Notes: a model not told the origin generated them from the sequence alone. A DNA stretch of 23,547 nt from JAFIEN01 sp051859505 (GCA_051859505.1 JBHYFN010000058.1:1-23547), one strand, 5' to 3'; shown: positions 15,296 through 22,704, counted from the first letter of the stretch. Numbers and translations are program-made.

Positions 15296-15993
15296 CAGCC
15301 CATCCCCGCCGATACCAGGGCCCGCACGCTTTCATCGAAATGTACGGCCATCCGCTCGGCCGCCCGCACCGGATCGCCCTCGGCCACGGCGGCGGCAATC
15401 GCCTCATGCGTGGCGATCATCACCTCCTGCGCCTCAGGCGTCACCCGGCTGCGCCAGCCGATGGGCCAGGTCTGCCGGGTGATCCCCTGAAACGCCCCGA
15501 CAATCAGCCGGAACAGCGGATTGCGGCTCGCCTCGGCCAGAATCTCGTGAAAGGCCAGATCCGCCTCCATCAGCCGCGCGGGATCGTCCCGCGCCGCGCG
15601 CATCGCCGCGGCCTGCGCGACCAGCCGCCCGGCCTCGTCCTCGCTGCGCCGGATCGCGGCCAGCGTGGCGATCCGCGTCTCGATGGTGCGGCGCACGTCA
15701 TAGACCTGCTGCACGCTGATCTGGTCGGTCTGCACCCCATGCTCGATCATCAGCCCCATCGCGCCATGGTCGATCTGCGCGACGACCGCCCGCCGCCCGC
15801 CCGACATGTCGATGATCCGCAGCGCCGCGAGCGACCGGAACGCCTCGCGCACCACGGTGCGCGACACGTTCAGATCCCGCGACAGGCTCGCCTCCGACGG
15901 CAGCCGGTCGCCGGGCATCAGGTCGTGATCGCGGATATGCCGCGTGATCGCCCCGATGGCCGCACCGACAAGGCTGGCTCCGCCAGTTTCCAA
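15295..15993 (-). CDS. GntR/FadR-family transcriptional regulator
   Basis: A 232-residue regulator with an N-terminal winged helix-turn-helix (LPSEASLSRDLNVSRTVVREAFRSL, residues about 33-57) and a C-terminal FCD ligand-binding domain (VRRTIETRIATLAA, then DLAFHEIL with conserved Asp and His). The start is a TTG preceded by AGGGGGGA. FCD regulators typically bind small organic or sugar acids and repress the operon that begins with their own gene, as here. A 19-bp perfect palindrome lies 39 bp upstream and is its probable operator. It is the first gene of the nine-gene catabolic operon. Confidence 0.9.
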   Translation of the reverse strand: METGGASLVGAAIGAITRHIRDHDLMPGDRLPSEASLSRDLNVSRTVVREAFRSLAALRIIDMSGGRRAVVAQIDHGAMGLMIEHGVQTDQISVQQVYDVRRTIETRIATLAAIRRSEDEAGRLVAQAAAMRAARDDPARLMEADLAFHEILAEASRNPLFRLIVGAFQGITRQTWPIGWRSRVTPEAQEVMIATHEAIAAAVAEGDPVRAAERMAVHFDESVRALVSAGMG

Positions 15994-16031
15994 CGCGTCC
16001 CCCCTTTCGCCGGCCTGCGGCCAGCTTGGCC

Positions 16032-16050
16032 AAAGCTGTATGACAGCTTT
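16032..16050. promoter_or_regulatory. Probable GntR operator (19-bp perfect palindrome)
   Basis: AAAGCTGTATGACAGCTTT has perfect 8-bp arms around ATG. The GT-ATG-AC centre resembles sites of FadR-subfamily GntR regulators. It lies between the gntR start and the structured repeat, where it can block the operon promoter. A single copy was found. Confidence 0.7.
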
Positions 16051-16123
16051 TAAGTTTTCGGCACGCTAATCTTCGCCCCGCCGCCCTGTCAAGGGCCCTG
16101 AGGCCCGTCAGCCGGACCAGACC

Positions 16124-16192
16124 GCCCCTGCTTCTTTTGTTCCCAAATATCCCGGGGGGAGGCCCGCAAGGGCCCGGGGGGCAGCGCCCCCC
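16124..16192 (-). repeat. Structured intergenic repeat, copy 2 (inverted to copy 1)
   Basis: Read on the minus strand: hairpin 1 (GGGGGGC-GCT-GCCCCCC, plus coordinates 16176-16192), hairpin 2 (GGCCC-TTGC-GGGCC, 16161-16174), then the core with CCCGGGATATTTGG and AACAAAAGAAGCAGGGGC (16124-16162). The core matches copy 1 except for one substitution (GGGAAC for GGAAAC) and one extra C. The hairpin-2 sequence is wholly different from copy 1 but still pairs. The third hairpin of copy 1 is missing; a different small stem (GGGCC-TCAG-GGCCC) lies beyond, near 16091-16104. It points toward gntR, as copy 1 points toward iolG. Confidence 0.75.
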
Positions 16193-16487
16193 GTCCATGC
16201 CCCCAACCGGCGCTCCGCTCGGCCGGACTTATGACGCCTGACCCGCTGCCCGTCCCGTTTTCGGTTTCCGGGCGACAGAATGCCGACCGATCCTTGCGCG
16301 CTCCGATCTTCGGCCCTAGTCTCCCTCTGCCGGATGTGCCGCGCCGGCGACCTCGGCCCTGCCCGACCCGATGCTTCCGCCACAGAAGCCGGTCGACAGA
16401 GGTCACGAGGGCCGCGCGGCAATCTTGCCTGTGCCGGGCGGAACGGTGCGGGCCAGGACCAGGATGAACAGACCAAAGGACGAACCC
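16193..16487. other. Gene-free region upstream of the molybdenum hydroxylase operon
   Basis: About 295 bp without a supportable gene. It must contain the promoter for the downstream operon. No clean -35/-10 pair, riboswitch fold or strong palindrome stands out by eye. Short open frames here (for example from 16231 or 16371) look compositional and lack family features before the FAD subunit begins. Confidence 0.45.
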
Positions 16488-17351
16488 ATGCGCTTTGCCC
16501 GACCCGAAACACTTGAGGAGGCCGCGACCCTGCTGAGCCAGGAAAGCGGTGTCACCCGCATCCTGTCCGGCGGGACCGATGTCATGGTCCAGCTGAAATC
16601 CGGGCTGGTCGAGCCCGATCTCGTGGTCGATCTCAAGCATCTCGACGGGTTGCGCGCGATCACCGCCGAGGCGGGCGGGTTCCGGATCGGCTCTGCCGTC
16701 TCGGGCGCGCAGCTGGGCGAACACGAAGGGGTCTGCGCCCTCTGGCCCGGCGTCGTCGAGGGGGTCGAGCTGATCGGCTCCACCCAGGTGCAGGGCCGCG
16801 CGACGATGGTGGGCAATCTGTGCAACGGCTCGCCCGCGGCCGATGCGGTGCCCGGTCTGGTCGCGGCCGATGCCACGGCCCGGATCATGGGGCCGACCGG
16901 CCCCCGCGACTGCCCGGTGGCCGAGATCCCGGCCGGGCCGGGCCGGACCACGCTTGCGAAGGGCGAGTTCATCACCTCGATCTTCCTGCCGGCCCGTCCG
17001 CCGCGTTCGGGCGATGCCTATCTGCGCTTCATTCCCCGCACCGAGATGGATATCGCCGTCGCCTCGGCCGCCGTCAGCCTGACGCTTGACGACGCCGGCC
17101 GGGTCAGCGCCGCGCGCGTGGCGCTCGGGGCCGTGGCGCCGACCGTGGTGTCAGTGCCCGATGCGGCCGCAGCCATCATCGGCACCACCCTTGACGAGGC
17201 CGCACAGGCGGCCCTCTCCGCCGCCTGCGAGGCGGCCTGCAACCCGATCGACGACAAGCGCGGCACGATCGAATTCAGAACTCGGGTCGCCGGCGTCCTT
17301 GCCCGCCGTGCCGCCCTGATCGCCCTTGCCCGGGCCGGAGGCCAGAAATGA
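16488..17351 (+). CDS. Molybdenum hydroxylase, FAD-binding medium subunit
   Basis: A 287-residue FAD subunit of the xanthine/CO dehydrogenase family, which passes electrons from the Fe-S subunit to the final acceptor. RILSGGTDVMVQLK (about 24-37) and TMVGNLCNGSPAAD (about 105-118) are the two FAD-binding segments, the second being a variant of the usual TxGGN. The CO-dehydrogenase-type C-terminal domain follows. I chose the ATG at 16488 (MRFARPETLEEA) because AAAGGA sits seven bases upstream and the family begins with a similar F-x-P-x-S/T-L-E-E-A segment. Its stop overlaps the next start (ATGA). Confidence 0.92.
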   Translation: MRFARPETLEEAATLLSQESGVTRILSGGTDVMVQLKSGLVEPDLVVDLKHLDGLRAITAEAGGFRIGSAVSGAQLGEHEGVCALWPGVVEGVELIGSTQVQGRATMVGNLCNGSPAADAVPGLVAADATARIMGPTGPRDCPVAEIPAGPGRTTLAKGEFITSIFLPARPPRSGDAYLRFIPRTEMDIAVASAAVSLTLDDAGRVSAARVALGAVAPTVVSVPDAAAAIIGTTLDEAAQAALSAACEAACNPIDDKRGTIEFRTRVAGVLARRAALIALARAGGQK

Positions 17352-17824
17352 AGACCATCCACGTATCGACCACCATCAACGGCGACCAGACCGAATTCAT
17401 CTGCACGCCCGAGGAATCGCTGCTCGATGTGCTGCGCAACCGGCTTGGCCTGACCGGGGCCAAGGAAGGCTGCGGCACCGGCGATTGCGGCGCCTGCAGC
17501 GTGACGATGGACGGCCGGCTGGTCTGTTCCTGCCTCGTGCTGGGCGCCGAGGCCGATGGCGCCGCCATCGGCACGATCGAGGGGCTGGCCGAGGGCGACC
17601 AGCTGCACCCGCTGCAGCAAAGCTTCATCGACAATGCCGCCCTGCAATGCGGCGTCTGCACGCCGGGGATCCTGGTCGCGGCCAAGGCGCTTCTGGACCG
17701 CAACCCCGACCCGACCGAGACCGAGGTCCGTTACTGGCTGGCCGGCAACCTTTGCCGCTGCACCGGCTATGACAAGATCATTCACGCCGTGCTGGACGCG
17801 GCCAAGACGATGAGGGCTGCATAG
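17348..17824 (+). CDS. Molybdenum hydroxylase, 2Fe-2S small subunit
   Basis: A 158-residue electron-transfer subunit with two [2Fe-2S] clusters. The plant-ferredoxin-type cluster uses C42, C47, C50 and C62 (GCGTGDCGACSV...SC). The second, helical cluster uses C101, C104, C136 and C138 (CGVCTPG...LCRCTGY). All eight cysteines are present. It overlaps the FAD subunit gene by four bases and its stop directly abuts the start of the Mo subunit. The length is typical for CoxS/XdhA-type separate subunits. Confidence 0.95.
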   Translation: MKTIHVSTTINGDQTEFICTPEESLLDVLRNRLGLTGAKEGCGTGDCGACSVTMDGRLVCSCLVLGAEADGAAIGTIEGLAEGDQLHPLQQSFIDNAALQCGVCTPGILVAAKALLDRNPDPTETEVRYWLAGNLCRCTGYDKIIHAVLDAAKTMRAA

Positions 17825-20065
17825 ATGGCACTGGACAACACCGGACAGCGCGTTTTCAAGGTCGTCGGAACGCGTCCCCCCCGCCCTGACGGCGTCGACA
17901 AGGTCACGGGCCGCGCGCTTTACGGCGCCGATGTCACTGCGCCGGGCATGCTGGTCGCCCAGATCCTGCGCAGCCCCCATGCCCATGCCGAAATCGTCTC
18001 GATCGACACTTCTGCCGCCGAGGCGCTGCCGGGGGTCAAGGCCGTGGCGACCGCCGCCGACTTTGCCCCGCAGGAGGACGAGTTCCTTGACGATATCCTC
18101 GTCAACTGCCTGGCGCGCGACAAGGTTCTCTATGACGGCCATGCCGTCGCGGCCGTCGCCGCCACCTCGGCCGAAGTGGCCAAGGCCGCGCTCAAGCTGA
18201 TCAAGGTCGACTACAGGCAGTTGCCGCATGTGACGGATGTGGACGCGGCGATGAAGCCCGGCGCACCCGTCGTGCAGGCCGGCCGCAGCCTTGAAACCGT
18301 GCCCGAGGGCATGTCGGAAAACGTCACCAGCCATTGCGAATTCGGCCATGGCGATCTGGAGGCGGGCTTTGCCAAGGCCGACCTGATCCTCGAGCGCAGC
18401 TTCACCACGGCCGCCACGCATCAGGGCTATATCGAGCCGCATGCCTGCCTTGCCACCATGACCGCCGACGGCAAGGGCGATCTGTGGTGCTGCACCCAAG
18501 GGCAATACAACGTCCGGTCGATCTGCGCCGATCTTCTGGGGATCGAGGCGAGCCAGCTGAAGGTGACCGCCTCGGAAATCGGCGGCGGCTTCGGCGGCAA
18601 GACGACCGTGTTCATCGAACCCGTGGCGCTGGCTCTGGCGCGCAAATCGGGCCGGCCGGTCAAGATCGTCATGACCCGCTCGGAAGTCTTCCGCGCCACC
18701 GGGCCGACCGTTTCCTCCTCGACCGATGTGAAGATCGGGATGACGAAGGACGGCCGCATCACCGCAGGGCAGGCGCATCTGCGCTATTCGGGCGGCGCCT
18801 TCCCTTGCGGTACCGTCGATATGGGCGCGCAGGCGGCCTTTGCCGCCTATGACCTCGAGGCCGTGCAGACGCTGGGCTGGAACGCCCTGACCAATCGCCC
18901 GAAAGAGGCCGCCTATCGCGCCCCCGGCGCGCCGCAGGCGATCTATGCGGTGGAAAGCGTGGTGGATGAACTGTGCCAGGAGCTTGGCCTTGATCCGCTC
19001 GAAGTGCGGCTGAAGAATGCCGCGCGCAAGGGCACGAAATCCTCCTACGGGCCGACCTTCGACGATATCGGCCTGATGGCGACGCTCGAGGCGGCCAAGG
19101 CCCATCCCCATTACACCGCGCCCTTGGGCGAGGGGCAGGGCAGGGGGCTTTCGGCCGGGTTCTGGTTCAACTTCGGCGGCAACACCTGCGTCACGCTGAA
19201 CGTGAACACCGACGGTACCGTGGGCATCACCGAGGGCAACCCCGATATCGGCGGCTCGCGCGCGGCGATCAGCCAGATGGCCGCCGAAGAGCTGGGCATC
19301 CCCTACGACAAGATCCGCACCATCGTCGCCGATACCAGCTCGCTGGGCCATAACGACGTGACGGACGGCAGCCGCGTGACCTTCTCGGTCGGGCTGGCCA
19401 CGATCGAAGCGGCGCGCGACGCGATCCGCAAGATGTGCAGCCGCGCCGCCAGGATCTGGGGCATCGACGAAGAGGCCGTGGTCTGGGAAGACGGCGCCGC
19501 TTGCCCGGCGGGGCCCAATGCGGGCAAGTTCCCCCCGATGACCCTGGCCGAGATCGCCGCCGTGTCCTTCAACACCGGCGGGCCGATTGCGGGCCATTAC
19601 GAGTTCAACGCCGATGGCGCGGGCGTCAGCTTCGGGGTGCATCTCGTCGATGTCGAGGTCGACAAGGAGACGGGCGCGACCAAGGTGCTGCGCTACACCG
19701 TGTTCCAGGATGCGGGCAAGGCGGTGCATCCGTCCTATGTCGAAGGGCAGATGCAGGGCGGCGCCGTGCAGGGCATCGGCTGGGCCTTGAACGAGGAATA
19801 TATCTACGGCGAGGATGGGCGGCTGCAGAACCCGGGCTTCCTTGACTACCGGATCCCCGTCGCCTCGGACCTGCCCAAGATCGACACGGTCATCCTCGAG
19901 ATCCCGAACCCCGGCCACCCCTACGGCGTGCGCGGCGTGGGCGAGACGCCGATCGTGCCGCCCTTGGCCGCCATTTCCAACGCGATGTCGCGGGCGATCG
20001 GCAAGCGGCTTTACAGCCTGCCGATGTCGCCGCCGCGCATCCTGAAGGCTTTGTCCGAAGGGTGA
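17825..20065 (+). CDS. Molybdenum hydroxylase, Mo-cofactor large subunit
   Basis: A 746-residue catalytic subunit of the xanthine dehydrogenase family, hydroxylating a substrate carbon with water-derived oxygen. PRPDGVDKVTGRALYGAD opens the first domain. Cofactor-contacting motifs are GGGFGGKT (253-260), AAYRAPGAPQAIYAVES (about 362-378) and GQMQGGAVQGIGWAL. The catalytic Glu is E707 in GVGETPIVPP. The CO-dehydrogenase AYRCSF loop is absent, so it is not a CO dehydrogenase. The substrate (purine, aldehyde, nicotinate-like or other) is unknown. The order FAD, Fe-S, Mo is that of Cox/nicotine-dehydrogenase-type operons. No XdhC or MobA-like maturation gene is adjacent, but a MoaD-like gene follows. 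Confidence 0.93.
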   Translation: MALDNTGQRVFKVVGTRPPRPDGVDKVTGRALYGADVTAPGMLVAQILRSPHAHAEIVSIDTSAAEALPGVKAVATAADFAPQEDEFLDDILVNCLARDKVLYDGHAVAAVAATSAEVAKAALKLIKVDYRQLPHVTDVDAAMKPGAPVVQAGRSLETVPEGMSENVTSHCEFGHGDLEAGFAKADLILERSFTTAATHQGYIEPHACLATMTADGKGDLWCCTQGQYNVRSICADLLGIEASQLKVTASEIGGGFGGKTTVFIEPVALALARKSGRPVKIVMTRSEVFRATGPTVSSSTDVKIGMTKDGRITAGQAHLRYSGGAFPCGTVDMGAQAAFAAYDLEAVQTLGWNALTNRPKEAAYRAPGAPQAIYAVESVVDELCQELGLDPLEVRLKNAARKGTKSSYGPTFDDIGLMATLEAAKAHPHYTAPLGEGQGRGLSAGFWFNFGGNTCVTLNVNTDGTVGITEGNPDIGGSRAAISQMAAEELGIPYDKIRTIVADTSSLGHNDVTDGSRVTFSVGLATIEAARDAIRKMCSRAARIWGIDEEAVVWEDGAACPAGPNAGKFPPMTLAEIAAVSFNTGGPIAGHYEFNADGAGVSFGVHLVDVEVDKETGATKVLRYTVFQDAGKAVHPSYVEGQMQGGAVQGIGWALNEEYIYGEDGRLQNPGFLDYRIPVASDLPKIDTVILEIPNPGHPYGVRGVGETPIVPPLAAISNAMSRAIGKRLYSLPMSPPRILKALSEG

Positions 20066-20070
20066 GGGCC

Positions 20071-20316
20071 ATGGTGGCCGTGGTCATCTGGGGTTCGCTG
20101 CGCCAGTTCACCGACGGTCAGGCCGAGGTCGAGGTCGAGGCGCGCAATTTCAAGGAGCTCCTCGACCAACTGAAAGAGCGCTACCCGGGGCTGACGCCCC
20201 AGATCGAGCGCGGGGTCTCGCTCGCGCTCGATGGCCGGATCTACCGCGAGGCCTGGTTCACCGAGATCGGGCCGGACAGCGAGGTGGTGCTGATGCCCTA
20301 TATGGCGGGGGGCTGA
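20071..20316 (+). CDS. MoaD/ThiS-family sulfur-carrier-like protein
   Basis: An 81-residue beta-grasp protein beginning MVAVVIWGSLRQFTDG and ending in AGG, the exposed Gly-Gly tail that is adenylated and thiocarboxylated in MoaD and ThiS. RNFKELLDQLKERYPGL and the later DSEVVLMPYMAGG fit the family. It starts 5 bp after the Mo subunit; a GTG at 20062 overlapping that stop is the alternative start. Its location ties it to the molybdenum hydroxylase. It may be a dedicated sulfur donor for the cofactor or the Mo=S ligand, or part of another thiolation route. That link is inference; the fold call is firm. Confidence 0.85.
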   Translation: MVAVVIWGSLRQFTDGQAEVEVEARNFKELLDQLKERYPGLTPQIERGVSLALDGRIYREAWFTEIGPDSEVVLMPYMAGG

Positions 20317-20349
20317 GCGGGGGCGACTGCGCCCCCGCCCGTTATTTCT
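20317..20349 (+). terminator. Hairpin terminator of the molybdenum hydroxylase operon
   Basis: GCGGGGGCG pairs perfectly with CGCCCCCGC (20317-20325 with 20330-20338) around an ACTG loop, directly after the MoaD-like stop. It is followed by CCGTTATTTCT, a weak T-rich tail. Confidence 0.7.
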
Positions 20350-20381
20350 CGCGCAGTCTCACCAGTGGTCTCGCCCAGGCT

Positions 20382-20789
20382 TCAGCGCAGGACATGCACC
20401 CCGCATTTCGCGTGCCGCACCACGCGGGACGCGGTCGAGCCAAGGAACCAGTCCTGCAGACCCGGCCGGTGCGAGGCGATGATGATGCAATCCACCCCGT
20501 TGTCTTCGGCATATTCAAGGATCGCATTGGCCGGATGACCCGAGATCACTTCGACCGTCGCATTGGGCAGCGCCTCGCCTACGGCCGCCATTTCCTTGAC
20601 GACGCCGTCACGGATCGTGTCGTAATAGTCGGGCGGCAGATACGAGATCGCATAGGGCGGCACCTCCTCCATGACATGCAGGAGCGTGATCTTCGCATCC
20701 TCGCCCGACAGCAGGCGCGCGACCTCGATCGAGGGCGTGCCGTCGCCCTGACCTTCGAAAGCAAGCGGAACAAGGATATGACGATACAT
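20382..20789 (-). CDS. Universal stress protein (UspA family)
   Basis: A 135-residue single-domain universal stress protein, beginning MYRHILVPLAFEG and ending with DCIIIASHRPGLQDWFLGSTASRVVRHAKCGVHVLR-type UspA sequence. The last beta strand and the GSTASRVVRHA loop are intact. The G-2x-G-9x-G(S/T) ATP motif is degenerate: P and L-Q-D replace part of the glycine pattern, so ATP binding is uncertain. A GGGAGGG ribosome site precedes the ATG. It is divergent from the YdcF-like gene, with about 90 bp between the chosen starts. Role in stress survival is family knowledge only. Confidence 0.92.
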   Translation of the reverse strand: MYRHILVPLAFEGQGDGTPSIEVARLLSGEDAKITLLHVMEEVPPYAISYLPPDYYDTIRDGVVKEMAAVGEALPNATVEVISGHPANAILEYAEDNGVDCIIIASHRPGLQDWFLGSTASRVVRHAKCGVHVLR

Positions 20790-20878
20790 GGGCTTCCCTC
20801 CCTTTGAGTGACGGGCCGAGTCTGACAGGGCAGCAGGCCCACCGCCTTGATACAGGTCATGCCGGTGACCGGCCAGAG

Positions 20879-21361
20879 GTGGCGGGCGGCAGCGCCCTGA
20901 TCATCCTGGGTGCGGCGGTCTGGGCGGATGGCCCGTCACCCACGCTTGCGCGGCGAACGCATCACGCGCTGCGGCTTTGGCAGGCGGGCGGTCATGCGCT
21001 TGTCGTGCCCTGCGGCGGTCTGGGGCGCCATCCCCCGACCGAGGCCGAGGCGATGGCCCGCATCCTCATCGACGGGGGCGTGCCCGAGGACAGGATCGTT
21101 CTCGAAGACCGCTCCACCACGACCGAAGAGAATATCCGCTTCGCCCTGCCCATCCTGCACCGGCACGGCATCGCATCCGTGGTGATCGTGACCGACTGGT
21201 ATCACGCCCCAAGGGCGCGGATGGTGGCGCGGCGGCTGGGGTTGCGCGCCCGGTCACACAGCCCGGGCCTGCGCGGCGCAAGGCCGCTGGTCCAGGTGCG
21301 CTACGCCCTGCGCGAACTGGCCGCCTTGCTGTGGTACTGGCTGCGGCCGCCTCAGCGATAG
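20879..21361 (+). CDS. YdcF/DUF218-family protein
   Basis: A protein of 160 residues from the chosen GTG. ALIILGAAVWADGPSPTL opens the fold, followed by a Gly-Gly loop (VPCGGLG), EAEAMARILIDGGVPEDRIVLEDRS, TTEENI and VVIVTDWYHAPRARMVARRLG. These are the hallmark segments of the DUF218 fold (YdcF, SanA-like). A TTG at 20804 would extend the frame, but it lies only 14 bp from the start of the divergent stress-protein gene and the added residues do not resemble the family. The 3' end overlaps the convergent next gene by 10 bp. Cell-envelope function is suggested for relatives; nothing specific is visible here. Confidence 0.82.
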   Translation: MAGGSALIILGAAVWADGPSPTLARRTHHALRLWQAGGHALVVPCGGLGRHPPTEAEAMARILIDGGVPEDRIVLEDRSTTTEENIRFALPILHRHGIASVVIVTDWYHAPRARMVARRLGLRARSHSPGLRGARPLVQVRYALRELAALLWYWLRPPQR

Positions 21362-21759
21362 ACGTCGACGTGAACATGGGTGCCGGTCGTGCCGCGCCCA
21401 TAGATCGTGACGACGACCATCGCGCCGCCCGCCACGATATCCCGCGCCGCCTGCGGATCCATCCAGCCGTCGCGCACCATACGCTCCATGATGGCGCGGT
21501 TCTCGGCGCTGGCGAAGAAGGGGTCGCCCTCGTCACCGGGCTGGCGGATGCCGAAGCGGTGATAGTTCGCCCGGTCCTGCCGCAGGATCTGCCAGGGTTC
21601 ACGCAGCCGCACGCCGTTCGAGTTGAAAAGGTCATCCGTCCCGATGAAGGCGGTGTAGCGCGCCACCACATCCTGCGCCTGAACCGGCGCGGCGGAGCCC
21701 AGGGCAAGAACCGATGCAAGCAGCGCTGCCGCGAGTGCCTTTGACAAGAAGAACTGCAT
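21352..21759 (-). CDS. Small secreted protein of unknown function
   Basis: A 135-residue protein with a clear signal peptide (MQFFLSKALAAALLASVLALGSAAPVQAQ), giving a mature periplasmic domain of about 106 residues. The mature part, from DVVARYTAFIGTDDLFNSNG to GTTGTHVHVDVYR, has no Cys and no recognisable catalytic motif. A GAGG ribosome site lies seven bases before the ATG. I recall similar short secreted proteins in Rhodobacterales but cannot name a family. Its stop overlaps the end of the convergent YdcF-like gene. Confidence 0.8.
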   Translation of the reverse strand: MQFFLSKALAAALLASVLALGSAAPVQAQDVVARYTAFIGTDDLFNSNGVRLREPWQILRQDRANYHRFGIRQPGDEGDPFFASAENRAIMERMVRDGWMDPQAARDIVAGGAMVVVTIYGRGTTGTHVHVDVYR

Positions 21760-21822
21760 TCCCGAACCTCTTTTGCTGTGCCGCCGCAGGGTCTGGCCTG
21801 GCGGCCCGCGCCTGCGCCCGGT

Positions 21823-21858
21823 TGTGTCCCCGGATGTGTCCCCGGATGTGTGCCCGAG
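21823..21858 (+). repeat. 12-bp tandem repeat, three units
   Basis: TGTGTCCCCGGA occurs twice exactly (21823-21834, 21835-21846) and a third time with changes at the end (TGTGTGCCCGAG, 21847-21858). It lies in the control region between the divergent secreted-protein and outer-membrane-protein genes. The unit is a multiple of three, but no coding frame here is convincing. Confidence 0.85.
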
Positions 21859-21888
21859 TCAGTCAGAGTCGACCATCCCGTCCCGACA

Positions 21889-21903
21889 TTAACACCACCT
21901 TAA
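21889..21903 (+). promoter_or_regulatory. CtrA-type binding site (TTAA-N7-TTAA)
   Basis: TTAACACCACCTTAA matches the full CtrA consensus TTAA-N7-TTAA exactly. A third TTAA is at 21916-21919. The site also sits within an imperfect inverted repeat (CATTAAC..CAC, 21887-21898, with GTGGTTAATG, 21912-21921). It lies 58 bp before the outer-membrane-protein start, a position compatible with direct control. CtrA regulates motility, envelope and cell-cycle genes in alphaproteobacteria. Confidence 0.55.
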
Positions 21904-21960
21904 GGAATCCCGTGGTTAATGAAAACCTGAACTGCCGGGGAGTCGGCCAGGATGTGCGTG

Positions 21961-22665
21961 ATGAAACTCTCGGTCCTTGCGGGACGGGCCGCCCTGGCGA
22001 AGGTTTTTCGCGCCGCGGGGCTGATCGCCCTCCTTTGGGCCAGCCAGGCCAGCGCCGGCGCCTGGCCGCGCGACGAGGGCGAGGTCTTTCTGTCCTTCGG
22101 CGGCAATGTCGCCCTGTTCGGCGAAGCTGTGCGCCCGGTTCACTATGATCCCACGATCTATGCGGAATACGGGCTGTCGCCCCGGCTGACCCTCGGGCTT
22201 GACGGTCATACCGCCGATGCCGGTGAGGCGCTGAGCGGGTTCGTCTTCCTGCGCATGGCCCTGCCCTATGCCGACAGCAGCTCTGCGCTGGCCTTCTCGA
22301 CGGCGCTGGGCGTGACCCGTGTGCCGGATGGCGAAACCTTGCCCACGCTGCGGCTGGGCGCGCATTGGGGGCAGGGGCTGCCGCGGGGCTGGCTCGCGGT
22401 CGATGCCACCGCGCTTCAGACGATCGAGGGGACGCTGCCGCAGACCAAGATCGACATGAGCTTTGGCCATCGCTTCAACGACGACTGGACCGGCGTCCTG
22501 TCGGGCCTTGTCGGCACCGGGCTCGATGGTGATTTCTACGCCAAGGTCGGGCCCTCGGTGATCTACAAGGTCTCGGAATCGGTCAGCATCCGGGTCGGCA
22601 CGATCCACGCGCTCACCGGAGACGAGGGATCGGGCCTGACGGTCGAGACATGGTGGACCTTCTGA
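21961..22665 (+). CDS. Outer-membrane beta-barrel-like protein of unknown function
   Basis: A 234-residue protein from the ATG of MKLSVLAG (an ATG at 21952 is possible). A hydrophobic leader ends in LLWASQASA. The rest is a series of alternating amphipathic strands such as GEVFLSFGGNVALFG, RLTLGLDGHT, IDMSFGHRF, FYAKVGPSVIYKV and SVSIRVGTIHAL, with the chain ending in VETWWTF. The terminal Phe and aromatic penultimate residues form a beta-signal for Bam insertion. No function is recognised. A CtrA-type box upstream suggests cell-cycle-linked expression. It is followed 39 bp later by the flavoprotein gene. Confidence 0.75.
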   Translation: MKLSVLAGRAALAKVFRAAGLIALLWASQASAGAWPRDEGEVFLSFGGNVALFGEAVRPVHYDPTIYAEYGLSPRLTLGLDGHTADAGEALSGFVFLRMALPYADSSSALAFSTALGVTRVPDGETLPTLRLGAHWGQGLPRGWLAVDATALQTIEGTLPQTKIDMSFGHRFNDDWTGVLSGLVGTGLDGDFYAKVGPSVIYKVSESVSIRVGTIHALTGDEGSGLTVETWWTF

Positions 22666-22704
22666 CCCCTTGCCGGCGGCGCGCGGCAATGCGATTCCGG
22701 TGTC

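Noticed and set aside
16193..16487. Molybdenum-cofactor riboswitch upstream of the hydroxylase operon
   Set aside because: No recognisable conserved stems or core of that class could be identified by eye.
17018..19918. 966-residue open frame on the minus strand
   Set aside because: It is antisense to the three molybdenum hydroxylase genes, which have full family motifs. Its translation is low-complexity Arg/Gly/Asp/His-rich, a by-product of high GC content.
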